A DNA stretch of 7,965 bases from Actinomycetota bacterium (lineage in GTDB: Bacteria; Actinomycetota; Actinomycetes; Mycobacteriales; Micromonosporaceae), in contig VAXX01000449.1 of assembly GCA_005885115.1 (NCBI GenBank), positions 1 through 7,965 on the forward strand, written 5' to 3'. The translations under genes and the position numbers were made by a program. Under the pieces are notes generated by a model. It had not been told where the DNA came from and did not search any database. It was given only the letters and a program-made list of their open reading frames with translations. Of this stretch, positions 1 to 6,526 are shown piece after piece; within the stretch, counting starts at the first letter, position 1, and every line of letters begins with the position of its first letter.

Positions 1-525
1 CAGCCGGGCGCCCGCGTGCGCCAGCCTTTCCAGCAGGTCCCCAGCGGTGTCGGTGGGCCGGATCGGCTCGGTGAGGGTGCCGAAGACCGGGCCGGTATCC
101 AGCCCCGCCTCCAACTGGAACACCGAGGCTCCGGTCACCTCGTCGCCGTGCAGCACCGCGTGCTGTACGGGCGCCGCGCCGCGCCAGGCGGGCAGCAGCG
201 AGAAGTGCAGGTTGATCCAGCCGTACCGGGGGATCTCCAGCGCGCCCGGCGGCACCAGTGCGCCGTAGGCGACCACCGGCACGCAGTCCGGGTCGAGCTC
301 GGCCAGCCGGGCCAGGAACTCCGGATCGCGCGGCCGGCCCGGGGTCAGTACCTCGATGCCCCGCTCGTGCGCCCAGGCACCGGCCGGCGAGCGGACCAGG
401 TGCCGGCCCCGCCCGGCGGGCGCGTCGGGCCGGGTGAGGACGGCCAGCAGTTCGTGCCGGGAGGCGGCGATGGCGTCCAGCGCGGGTACCGCCACGGCGG
501 GCGTACCGGCGAAGACGAGGCGCAT
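1..525 (-). CDS. fmt: Methionyl-tRNA formyltransferase, N-terminal 175 residues (3' end outside window)
   Basis: Fmt transfers a formyl group from 10-formyltetrahydrofolate to the amino group of Met-tRNA(fMet), making the bacterial initiator tRNA in the cytoplasm. The reading frame opens with [10 protein letters not shown] and stays open to the window edge. The formyltransferase signature [15 protein letters not shown] lies at residues 105-119, with the catalytic-type Asn105, His107 and Ser109; the conserved Asp143 is in GLDTGP. About 175 of the usual 305-315 residues are present, covering most of the Rossmann-like catalytic domain; the C-terminal tRNA-binding domain is beyond base 1. The ATG at 523-525 lies one base after the def stop codon with no clear ribosome site of its own, so translation is probably coupled to def. 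The def-fmt pair is a widespread arrangement for enzymes that respectively remove and add the formyl group. Identification is firm; only the C-terminus is unseen. Confidence 0.96.
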   Translation of the reverse strand, partial: MRLVFAGTPAVAVPALDAIAASRHELLAVLTRPDAPAGRGRHLVRSPAGAWAHERGIEVLTPGRPRDPEFLARLAELDPDCVPVVAYGALVPPGALEIPRYGWINLHFSLLPAWRGAAPVQHAVLHGDEVTGASVFQLEAGLDTGPVFGTLTEPIRPTDTAGDLLERLAHAGARL

Positions 526-526
526 G

Positions 527-1072
527 TCAGGCGACCCGGCCCGGTGCGTCGTGCGGGCTCACCTTGATGGTCATGCCGGCCCGGTACCAGTCGCTGGCCC
601 GGATCTCGCGCATCGCTTCCTTGCGCCGGGCCACGTCCAGCCGGTCGAGGAACAGTACGCCGTCCAGGTGGTCGGTCTCGTGCTGCACACACCGCGCCAT
701 CATCCCCGACCCGACGATCTGTACCGGGTCGCCGTGCTGGTTGAAGCCCTTGGCCACGACGTTCTGCCGACGCTTGGTGTCGATGTACACCCCGGGGATG
801 GACAGGCAGCCCTCCGGCCCCTCCTGCTCCTCCTCGTCGGGGAACTCCAGCACCGGGTTGACCAGGTGACCGACGACGTCGTCCACGTCGAAGGCGAAGA
901 CCCGCAGGCTCACGCCGAGCTGTGGGGCGGCCAGACCCGCGCCCCCCTCGTCGCGCATCGTGTCGATCAGGTTGGTGACCAGCGTGCGCAGCTCCTTGTC
1001 GAAGTCGACCACCGGGTCCGCGGGGCTGCGCAGCACCGGGTCACCGAGCAGCCGGATCGGCGTGACACTCAC
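527..1072 (-). CDS. def: Peptide deformylase
   Basis: Def is a metal-dependent (usually Fe2+) hydrolase that removes the N-formyl group from nascent proteins as they leave the ribosome. The 181-residue product has all three family motifs: GAGLAAPQ at residues 44-51 (motif I), EGCLS at 87-91 (motif II, metal ligand Cys89) and HETDH at 131-135 (motif III, ligands His131 and His135, catalytic Glu132). Length is normal for a bacterial deformylase with a modest C-terminal tail. The start is GTG at 1070-1072, chosen because AAGGAGG (1081-1087) sits 8 nt upstream and the protein then begins [15 protein letters not shown], as in homologues. It is preceded by a 93-nt gap with its own promoter-like element and followed after one base by fmt. 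Nothing suggests loss of function. Confidence 0.97.
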   Translation of the reverse strand: MSVTPIRLLGDPVLRSPADPVVDFDKELRTLVTNLIDTMRDEGGAGLAAPQLGVSLRVFAFDVDDVVGHLVNPVLEFPDEEEQEGPEGCLSIPGVYIDTKRRQNVVAKGFNQHGDPVQIVGSGMMARCVQHETDHLDGVLFLDRLDVARRKEAMREIRASDWYRAGMTIKVSPHDAPGRVA

Positions 1073-1080
1073 GGATGAAG

Positions 1081-1087
1081 CCTCCTT
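1081..1087 (-). promoter_or_regulatory. Strong Shine-Dalgarno of def
   Basis: The minus strand reads AAGGAGG, a near-perfect complement to the 16S rRNA 3' end, with an 8-nt spacer before the GTG at 1070-1072. It decides the def start codon, because no ATG lies nearby in frame. Confidence 0.85.
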
Positions 1088-1111
1088 GCGACGACGCGCT
1101 CCATACGCGGG

Positions 1112-1141
1112 GGAGCAGAGTCACTGACGAGCAACTGCTCC
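1112..1141 (-). repeat. Inverted repeat in the def 5' leader
   Basis: On the minus strand GGAGCAG (1135-1141) and CTGCTCC (1112-1118) are perfect 7-bp complements separated by 16 nt. The first arm also forms a compact DNA palindrome GAGCA-N2-TGCTC (1129-1140). The site starts just after the -10 element of the proposed def promoter, so it would lie at the very 5' end of the transcript or form an operator over the start site. The structure is visible; any regulatory role is inference. Confidence 0.4.
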
Positions 1142-1169
1142 AGTCTACGGATCGGCTCCGGGGAGTCAG
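1142..1169 (-). promoter_or_regulatory. Probable promoter of def-fmt
   Basis: The minus strand has CTGACT (1164-1169) as a -35 element, matching TTGACA at four of six positions, then a 16-nt spacer and TAGACT (1142-1147) as a -10 element, matching TANNNT and four of six of TATAAT. The -35 overlaps the stop codon of the upstream pirin gene. Transcription would begin near 1135, giving a leader of about 60 nt that ends in the strong Shine-Dalgarno. This suggests def-fmt can be expressed independently of the pirin cassette. Confidence 0.5.
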
Positions 1170-2065
1170 CGCCGCCGGCCGCGTGGCATGAGCCGGGTAC
1201 CGGGGAGGGCCGGCGCCGGGAGCGGGTCGCCGGGGTAGCCGGACACGAGGCCGAAGCGCTCGTCCGCCGCCGCCCAGTCGGCCCGGGCCTGGACGATCTC
1301 CTCGTGGTCACCGGCCACGAAGTTCCACCACATGACGAGCTGCTCGTCGAACGGCTCGCCGCCGAGCAGCAGCACCCGCGCCGGGCCGGCCACGGTGAGC
1401 CGGTCGCGCCCGGTGCCCAGGTACAGCAGCGGGCCGGCGGTCAGCTCCAGGCCGTCGATGGTGGCGGCGCCGGACAGGACGAGCACGGCGTACTCGAAGT
1501 CCGGGCGCAGCGGCAGGTCCAGCCCGGTCCGCACGGCCAGCTCCGCGCCGACGATCGGGGTGAAGGTACGCGCGTCGGAGACCGCGCCGTCCAGCTCGCC
1601 CAGGATGACCGTGACCGACCCGCCCGGGTACGTCAGCACGGGCAGGTCCCCGTGGTGCCCGAAGTCCGGCCCGGTCCACCGGTCCGCGGCCGGGAGCGCG
1701 ACCCACAGTTGTACGCCGTCGAGGACCGGCTCGTGCTCGGCCGGGGACACCTCGGCGTGGGCGATCCCCCGCCCGGCGGTCATCAGGTTGAGCTGCCCGG
1801 GCCGGATCAGCTGCTGGCTGCCCAGGCTGTCCTGGTGCAGGACGTCGCCGGCCAACAGCCAGCTCACCGTCTGCAGACCGGTGTGCGGATGCGGCGGTAC
1901 GACCATCCCGGTCCGCCCGGCGATGTTCTCCGGCCCGTACCGGTCGACGAAGCACCACGCGCCGACCATCCGCCGGTCCCGGTGCGGCAGCGTCCGGGTG
2001 ACCCGCATGGCCCGGGTACCGCCGAGGACGACGTCCCGGCCGACGAGCAGTTCGACGTCGCTCAC
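1166..2065 (-). CDS. Pirin family protein (second, divergent pirin)
   Basis: The 299-residue product is a bicupin of the pirin family. Pirins bind a single Fe/metal ion in the N-terminal cupin; some (E. coli YhhW, human pirin) show quercetin 2,3-dioxygenase activity in vitro and others act as redox-linked regulators. The four metal ligands are intact: HPH at residues 59-61 (His59, His61) and HAE at 103-105 (His103, Glu105), within the typical LMTAGRGIAHAE stretch. The C-terminal cupin ends with a LLLGGEPFDE-type strand followed by a charged helix. The start is GTG at 2063-2065, which overlaps the stop of the upstream GNAT gene as GTGA (2062-2065), implying translational coupling; an open frame continues upstream to 2119 but only as overlap with that gene. 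It differs greatly from the pirin at 2331-3293, so the two are not a recent duplication. Substrate unknown. Confidence 0.9.
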   Translation of the reverse strand: MSDVELLVGRDVVLGGTRAMRVTRTLPHRDRRMVGAWCFVDRYGPENIAGRTGMVVPPHPHTGLQTVSWLLAGDVLHQDSLGSQQLIRPGQLNLMTAGRGIAHAEVSPAEHEPVLDGVQLWVALPAADRWTGPDFGHHGDLPVLTYPGGSVTVILGELDGAVSDARTFTPIVGAELAVRTGLDLPLRPDFEYAVLVLSGAATIDGLELTAGPLLYLGTGRDRLTVAGPARVLLLGGEPFDEQLVMWWNFVAGDHEEIVQARADWAAADERFGLVSGYPGDPLPAPALPGTRLMPRGRRR

Positions 2066-2334
2066 CGCAGATCGGCGTACTCGTCGTGGCGGGCCAGGTA
2101 GCCGGCGATGAACGGGCACTGCGGGACGACCCGCAGCCCCCGTCCCCGTACCGCGTCCAGCGCCCCGGCCGCGAGCGCGCTGCCCAGGCCCTTGCCCTCG
2201 AACGCCGGATCCACCTCGGTATGGGTGAACACGATCCGGTCGCCGTCGTGCCGGTACTCGGCGAACCCGGCCAGCGTGTCCTCGACGTACACCTCGTAGC
2301 GGTGCCGGTCGGGGTTGTCGACGACGCGGCTCAC
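2062..2334 (-). CDS. Small GNAT-type N-acetyltransferase (PF14542-like)
   Basis: The product is only 90 residues and resembles the minimal, YidJ-like Gcn5-related acetyltransferases (Pfam PF14542, from memory). The segment IVFTHTEVDPAFEGKGLGSALAAG (from about residue 34) contains the beta strand and acetyl-CoA pyrophosphate loop, here EGKGLG at 46-51 with Glu replacing the usual first Gln/Arg. VVPQCPFIAGYLARHDEYADL near the C-terminus is the second hallmark of this subfamily. The acceptor substrate is unknown for the family; small-molecule or protein amines are possible. The start is GTG at 2332-2334, overlapping the TGA of the upstream pirin by four bases, with a purine-rich AGGGGGAG just ahead. 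Its own stop overlaps the GTG of the downstream pirin in the same way. Sandwiched between two pirins with no spacer, it is almost certainly co-translated with them. Confidence 0.88.
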   Translation of the reverse strand: MSRVVDNPDRHRYEVYVEDTLAGFAEYRHDGDRIVFTHTEVDPAFEGKGLGSALAAGALDAVRGRGLRVVPQCPFIAGYLARHDEYADLR

Positions 2335-3293
2335 ATCTCCCCCTGGACGTCGGCGTGGGCGGCCGGGATGGTGCCCAGGCGCCCGGCCTGGAAGTCCTCG
2401 AAGGCCTGGATCAGTTCGGCCTTCGTGTTCATCACGAACGGGCCGTACGCGGCGACCGGCTCCCGGATCGGCTGCCCGCCGAGCAGCAGGACCTCCAGCG
2501 TCTGGCGCGGGTCGGCGGCCACCGTGACCGTGTCCCCGTCGCCGTAGACGGCCAACTGCCCCGACTCGACCGGCCGGCCCTTGCCGCCGACCGTACCCTT
2601 GCCGGCCAGCACGTACGCCAGCGCGTTGAAGTCGGCCCGCCACGGCAGGGTGAGCGCGGCACCCGGGCTGACCGTCGCGTGGACCAGCGTGATCGGGGTG
2701 TGCGTGACCCCCGGCCCGGCGTGTCCCCCGAGCTCACCGGCGATGACCCGGATCAGCGCGCCACCGTCCGGCGAGGACAGCAGCGCCACGCTGGTACCCC
2801 GGATGTCCTGGTACCGGGGCGGGGCGAACTTGAGCGTCCTGGGCAGGTTGACCCAGAGCTGGATCCCGTGGAACAGCCCGCCGCTCATGACCAGGTGCTC
2901 GGGCGGGGTCTCGATGTGCAGGATGCCGGCGCCGGCGGTCATCCACTGGGTGTCCCCGTTGGTGATCAGCCCGCCGCCACCGTTGGAGTCGGAGTGCGCG
3001 AACTCGCCGTCGATCATGTACGTGACCGTCTCGAAGCCGCGGTGCGGGTGCCACGGGGTGCCCTTGGGCTCGCCCGGGGCGTACTCCACCTCGCCCATCT
3101 GGTCCATGTGGATGAACGGGTCGAGGGCCCGCAGGTCGACGCCGGCGAAGGCGCGCCGGACGGGGAAGCCCTCGCCCTCGAAGCCCTTCGGGGCGGTGGT
3201 CACCGAGACGACCGGCCGGGTACGGGCGGCGGCCGGGTCGGGCGCGGCGACGCGGGGCAGGGTCAGGATGTTGTCGGCGGTCACGGCGGGCAT
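2331..3293 (-). CDS. Pirin family protein (first gene of the pirin-GNAT-pirin unit)
   Basis: This 320-residue protein is a canonical pirin. The N-terminal cupin carries HPHRGFETVTYMIDG with His82 and His84, then NGDTQWMTAGAGILHIETP with His126 and Glu128, so all four metal ligands known from human pirin are present. The C-terminal cupin ends in LLLGGQPI and the signature GPFVMNTKAELIQAFEDFQ. Pirins are cytoplasmic metal-binding bicupins, some with quercetinase-like dioxygenase activity. The ATG at 3291-3293 is preferred over the upstream GTG at 3320, because AGGAGG (3299-3304) lies 5 nt ahead of it and inside the longer form. Upstream is a 74-nt gap with promoter and palindrome, so this is probably the first gene of its own operon; downstream it overlaps the GNAT gene by four bases. 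Length and motifs look fully functional. Confidence 0.93.
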   Translation of the reverse strand: MPAVTADNILTLPRVAAPDPAAARTRPVVSVTTAPKGFEGEGFPVRRAFAGVDLRALDPFIHMDQMGEVEYAPGEPKGTPWHPHRGFETVTYMIDGEFAHSDSNGGGGLITNGDTQWMTAGAGILHIETPPEHLVMSGGLFHGIQLWVNLPRTLKFAPPRYQDIRGTSVALLSSPDGGALIRVIAGELGGHAGPGVTHTPITLVHATVSPGAALTLPWRADFNALAYVLAGKGTVGGKGRPVESGQLAVYGDGDTVTVAADPRQTLEVLLLGGQPIREPVAAYGPFVMNTKAELIQAFEDFQAGRLGTIPAAHADVQGEM

Positions 3294-3298
3294 CAGAG

Positions 3299-3304
3299 CC
3301 TCCT
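3299..3304 (-). promoter_or_regulatory. Shine-Dalgarno that fixes the first pirin start
   Basis: AGGAGG on the minus strand is 5 nt upstream of the ATG at 3291-3293. It would be inside the coding region if the GTG at 3318-3320 were used, so it argues for the shorter, 320-residue protein. Confidence 0.8.
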
Positions 3305-3321
3305 GGTCGGTATGCGGCACC

Positions 3322-3348
3322 AGGCTACAGCATCATTTGCTTGAGCAA
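3322..3348 (-). promoter_or_regulatory. Candidate promoter of the pirin-GNAT-pirin unit
   Basis: On the minus strand TAGCCT (3322-3327) fits the actinobacterial -10 pattern TANNNT. A -35-like TTGCTC (3343-3348) lies 15 nt upstream, a short spacer. The surrounding 3330-3360 segment is clearly more AT-rich than the rest of the window. The -35 is part of an inverted repeat, so a bound regulator could block RNA polymerase. The exact elements are uncertain, but the gap is the only sizeable one ahead of the three genes. Confidence 0.4.
3337..3348. promoter_or_regulatory. Operator-like inverted repeat TTGCT-N2-AGCAA
   Basis: The plus strand reads TTGCTTGAGCAA, a 5-bp inverted repeat with a 2-bp centre, lying over the presumed -35 region of the pirin promoter. 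Size and symmetry suit a dimeric winged-helix repressor such as a MarR-type protein, but no regulator gene is in the window, so the partner would be encoded elsewhere. A related TTACTTGC lies about 10 bases further upstream on the minus strand and might be an extra half-site. Confidence 0.4.
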
Positions 3349-3367
3349 TATTCCGCTGGGCAAGTAA

Positions 3368-5202
3368 CTACCACAGCTCCAGCGGGTCGATCTGGATCCG
3401 GACCGGGTCCGGAGCCTTGCGGGCGCTGCGTACTCCGGCGGCCGCGTGCAACGCCTCGGCCAGCGCCCGACCGGCCGGGCGGGGTACCCGTACCAGCATC
3501 CGCTCCTGCTCCCCGGCCAGCGGCACCGGCCCGAGCAGCTCAGCCCCGTCGGGCAGCCGGGCCGCGGCCACCAGGTCATGGACCGCGTCGGGCGCGCCGG
3601 TCAGCGAGGCGATCCGGACCGCGGGCGGGAAGCCCAGCTCGCGGCGCTCGGCCAGCTCGCGGTCGGCCAGCCAGCCGGGGTCGAAGCGCAGCAGCGCCTG
3701 GACCGGGACCAACCCCCCGTCGGCGACCACGACCACCCGGCCGCCCTGCCCGGCCGGCCGGGCCAGCGCGGCCGCGGCCAGCCAGCGCCGCAACGCCTCC
3801 TCGCCGGCGCGCAGGTCGGCCCGGCTGAGCAGGGCCCAGGTGTCCAGCAGCAGGACGGCGCCGTAGCCGCCGTCGGCGACCGGTTCCGCGCCGGGCGTCG
3901 CGATCACGACGTCGGGATGCGCCGGTACGGTCGCCAGCATGCCGTCCCGGCCGGAAGTACGCACGGTCGCGCCCGGGAACGCCCGGCCCAGCTCCTCGGC
4001 GGTACGCCGGGCGCCAACCACGGCCGCGCGCAGCCGCCGGCCGCCGCACGCCGGACAGGCGTAACTGGCCGCCGCGCGCCCGCACCACCGGCAGGCCGCG
4101 GCACCGGCGGCCGAGGGCAGCGCGAGGGGTCCGTGGCAGTGCGGGCACCGGGCCGGCGTCCGGCAGTCGGCACACGCCACCGAGGGCAGGTACCCGCGCC
4201 GGGGCACCTGCACGAGCACCGGCGCCCCGCCGGCGAGCGCGTCCCCAGCTCCTTCGCCCAGCCGGTGGCGATCAGCTGCTGGGCCTCGACACTGCGGGCG
4301 TACCCGCCGAGCAGGGCGCCGGCCCCGGCCAGCTGCGCCCGGGTCAGGAGCACCTCGCGGGCGTGCGGGTACGGGGCGCGGGGCTCGGCGTACAGGTCGT
4401 CGCCGTCGTCCCAGATGGCCACCAGCCCGAGCTCGGGTACCGGGGCGAAGGCGGCGGCCCGGGTGCCGATGACGACCGGTACCAGGCCCCGGCTCGCCGA
4501 CAGGTACCGCGCGTACCGCTGGGCCGGGCCGAGCGCGGCGGACAGCGCGACGTGCCCCGGCCCGCCGTGCAGTGCCGCGTCCAGCCGGTCGAGGTCCCGC
4601 GCGTCGGCGACCGCGACGACCGCACTCCGTCCACTGTGGACAGTCGCGGTGACCGCCTCGGCGAGCCGGGCCGGCCAGTCCTCGCCGGGCAGCGCGGTCC
4701 ACACCGCCCGGGGCGCGCGCCCGTCCCCGAGCGCGGCCAGGAACCCGGTCCCGGCCCCGTAGGGCGCCCACCCGGTACCGTCCGGCAGGTCAGGTTTCGG
4801 GTCGACACCGGGGGCGGGTGCGGCGGCCTCGGCCCGGGCGTGCCGGGGCGGGACGGCCAGCCGCAGTACGTCCGCCAGCGTGCCGCCGTACCGCTGCGCG
4901 ACCGCCCGGGCCAGCGCCAGGATCTCCGGGCGCAGCACGGGCTCGGGCGAGACGACCCGCTCCAGGTACGCCAGCCGTCCAGGGTGCTCGGAGTGCTCCG
5001 CGCGGGAGAGCAGGAAACCATCGACGAGCTGCCCGGCGAAGCGGACCCGGACCCGGACCCCGGGCCGGGCGACCTCGGCCAGCCCGGCGGGCACCAGGTA
5101 GTCGAACGGGCGGTCCAGGTGCGGCAGCCCGACGTCCACGCAGACCCGGGCTACCGGCTCGTGCTCGGCCGGCTCCCGCTCGGCCCTCCTGCGCGGGGGC
5201 AT
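3368..5202 (-). CDS. priA: Probable primosomal protein N' (PriA), helicase-inactive actinobacterial type, frameshifted in this sequence
   Basis: PriA recognises stalled or D-loop forks and helps reload the replicative helicase. Residues 1-320 are read in one frame from the ATG at 5200-5202 (DNA-binding N-terminus, CVDVGLPHLDRPFDYLVP from residue 21). The frame is then lost at a four-G tract (4243-4246); one extra G restores a 611-residue protein ending at the TAG at 3368-3370. Unrepaired, translation would run out of frame to 3904, giving a 432-residue hybrid without the C-terminal half. The repaired sequence has the eight zinc-binding cysteines in four CxxC pairs (about Cys344/347, 353/356, 371/374, 383/386) and the conserved ELGFPP and QIDPLELW C-terminal features. 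Walker A is absent (region 167-176) and the DEEH box reads WDDGDD (264-269), as is known for actinobacterial PriA, which is thought not to be a helicase. It follows the metK hairpin; its own ribosome site is weak. Sequencing error or true mutation cannot be told apart here. Confidence 0.9.
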
Positions 5203-5230
5203 GCCGCGTTTCTACCAGCCGGTCCTGACG

Positions 5231-5266
5231 GTTCCGGCCGCGCCGCTCACGCGGCGCGGCCGGAAC
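5231..5266 (-). terminator. Perfect 16-bp hairpin after metK, probable terminator
   Basis: GTTCCGGCCGCGCCGC (5231-5246) and its exact reverse complement (5251-5266) flank a 4-nt loop. The structure begins 6 nt after the metK stop codon and ends 28 nt before the priA start. There is no T tract after it, as is common for actinobacterial hairpin terminators. It may also limit read-through into priA or protect the metK mRNA end. The symmetry is seen directly; the role is inferred from position. Confidence 0.75.
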
Positions 5267-5272
5267 AGCGGA

Positions 5273-6466
5273 TCAGGCGCTGGCAGCGGACTTCAGGTCC
5301 GCGACGCGGTCCGTACGCTCCCAGGTGAATTCGGGAAGCTCCCGGCCGAAGTGCCCGTATGCGGCGGTCTGCTGGTAGATCGGGCGCAGCAGGTCCAGGT
5401 CCCGGATGATCGCGGCCGGACGCAGGTCGAAGACCTCACGGATCGCCTTCTCGATCCGGTCCACCGGTACCGTCTCGGTCCCGAAGCACTCCACGAACAG
5501 GCTCACCGGGTGGGCCTTGCCGATCGCGTACGCCACCTGGGCCTCGCACCGCTCGGCGAGTCCGGCGGCGACCACGTTCTTGGCCACCCAGCGCATCGCG
5601 TACGCGGCCGACCGGTCCACCTTCGACGGGTCCTTTCCGGAGAAGGCGCCACCGCCGTGCCGGGCGTACCCGCCGTACGTGTCGACGATGATCTTCCGGC
5701 CGGTCAGCCCGGCGTCACCCATCGGGCCGCCGACCTCGAACCGCCCGGTCGGGTTGACCAGCAGCCGGTACCCCTCGGTGTCCAGGCCCAGGCCCTCCAG
5801 CTCAGGGCCGATGACGTGCTCGCGGACGTCCGGGGACAGCAGCGACTCCAGCGAGATGTCCGGCGCGTGCTGCGAGGACACCACGACGGTGTTCAGCCGT
5901 ACCGGCTTGAGCCCGTCGTACTCCACGGTCACCTGGGTCTTGCCGTCCGGCCGCAGGTACGGGATGGTGCCGTCCTTGCGGACCACGGACAGCCGCCGGG
6001 CCAGCCGGTGCGCGAGCGCGATCGGCAGCGGCATCAGCTCCGGGGTCTCCGAGCAGGCGAACCCGAACATCATGCCCTGGTCGCCGGCGCCCTGGGCGTC
6101 CAGCGCGCTCTCCGACTCGCCGCTGCGCAGCTCGATGGCCGAGTCGACGCCCTGGGCGATGTCCGGCGACTGCGAGCCGATCGCGATGTTGACGCCGCAG
6201 GAGCCGCCGTCGAAGCCCTTCTTGGACGAGTCGTACCCGATCCGCAGGATCGTTTCGCGTACGATGTTGGGAATGTCCGCGTACGCCTTGGTGGTCACTT
6301 CACCGGCGACGTGGACCTGGCCGGTCGTGATCAGCGTCTCGACCGCGACCCGGCTGCGCGGGTCCTCCGACAGGAGCGCGTCGAGCACTCCGTCGCTGAT
6401 CTGATCGGCGATCTTGTCCGGGTGGCCCTCGGTCACCGACTCGGACGTGAACAGGCGGCGCGCCAC
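5273..6466 (-). CDS. metK: S-adenosylmethionine synthetase
   Basis: MetK condenses methionine and ATP to S-adenosylmethionine, releasing phosphate and pyrophosphate, in the cytoplasm; it needs Mg2+ and K+ and acts as a tetramer. The 397-residue product has normal length and all signatures: the N-terminal [17 protein letters not shown] (His15, Asp17, Lys18), the adenosine-binding loop GAGDQG at 126-131, DTYGG at 262-266 and the P-loop-like [16 protein letters not shown] at 271-286. The start is GTG at 6464-6466, with GAGGGGG (6472-6478) 5 nt upstream. It lies 60 nt after coaBC and is followed by a strong hairpin, so it may be the last gene of a rpoZ-coaBC-metK transcript or be partly independent. 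SAM feeds all methylations of the cell. No SAM riboswitch fits in the short leader. Confidence 0.98.
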   Translation of the reverse strand: MARRLFTSESVTEGHPDKIADQISDGVLDALLSEDPRSRVAVETLITTGQVHVAGEVTTKAYADIPNIVRETILRIGYDSSKKGFDGGSCGVNIAIGSQSPDIAQGVDSAIELRSGESESALDAQGAGDQGMMFGFACSETPELMPLPIALAHRLARRLSVVRKDGTIPYLRPDGKTQVTVEYDGLKPVRLNTVVVSSQHAPDISLESLLSPDVREHVIGPELEGLGLDTEGYRLLVNPTGRFEVGGPMGDAGLTGRKIIVDTYGGYARHGGGAFSGKDPSKVDRSAAYAMRWVAKNVVAAGLAERCEAQVAYAIGKAHPVSLFVECFGTETVPVDRIEKAIREVFDLRPAAIIRDLDLLRPIYQQTAAYGHFGRELPEFTWERTDRVADLKSAASA

Positions 6467-6471
6467 TAATA

Positions 6472-6478
6472 CCCCCTC
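6472..6478 (-). promoter_or_regulatory. Shine-Dalgarno of metK
   Basis: GAGGGGG on the minus strand with a 5-nt spacer (TATTA) before the GTG at 6464-6466. It supports the GTG start, which gives the conserved [19 protein letters not shown]-terminus. Confidence 0.75.
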
Positions 6479-6499
6479 GACGGGTCTGAATTTTCCTGG

Positions 6500-6526
6500 A
6501 GTCTACGCAAGCCCGCCCCCACGCAA
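6500..6526 (-). promoter_or_regulatory. Weak candidate promoter of metK
   Basis: The minus strand has TAGACT (6500-6505), identical to the -10 hexamer proposed for def, and TTGCGT (6521-6526) 15 nt upstream directly after the coaBC stop. The spacing is short, so the -35 assignment is doubtful. The downstream GGAAAATTCAG is an unusual AT-rich patch consistent with a promoter region. It would give a leader of about 30 nt. Confidence 0.3.

Noticed and set aside
2066..2119. N-terminal extension of the second pirin to 2119
   Set aside because: The extra residues overlap the GNAT coding region and are Arg/Pro-rich without similarity to pirins; the GTG at 2065 with the GTGA overlap is preferred.
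2335..2643. N-terminal extension of the GNAT gene up to 2643
   Set aside because: It lies wholly inside the first pirin gene in another frame, has low-complexity sequence, and the GTGA overlap at 2331-2334 gives a better start.
2062..3293. Recent horizontal acquisition of the pirin cassette
   Set aside because: GC content and codon use look like the neighbours, and there are no flanking repeats, integrase or insertion-sequence remnants.
3294..3367. Rho-independent terminator after priA
   Set aside because: No stable GC-rich stem is present in the gap; the only symmetry is the short TTGCT/AGCAA repeat, which fits an operator better.
3904..4242. Out-of-frame tail of the uncorrected 432-residue priA frame as a genuine C-terminus
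   Set aside because: The tail is Arg/Pro/Cys-rich noise, whereas the other frame carries the conserved PriA zinc region and C-terminus.
4240..4250. Programmed -1 frameshift in priA
   Set aside because: The tract G-GGG could slip in the right direction, but there is no classic heptamer, no evident downstream stimulatory structure was established, and priA is not known to use recoding; kept only as an alternative in the frameshift finding.
4363..6469. Long plus-strand open frames opposite priA and metK (and similar ones opposite coaBC and the pirins)
   Set aside because: They mirror well-identified minus-strand genes, have low-complexity Arg/Pro/Gly-rich translations and no recognisable domains; this is normal antisense openness in GC-rich DNA.
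6467..6526. SAM riboswitch upstream of metK
   Set aside because: Only 60 nt separate coaBC and metK, too short for known SAM aptamers plus an expression platform, and no suitable stems are visible.
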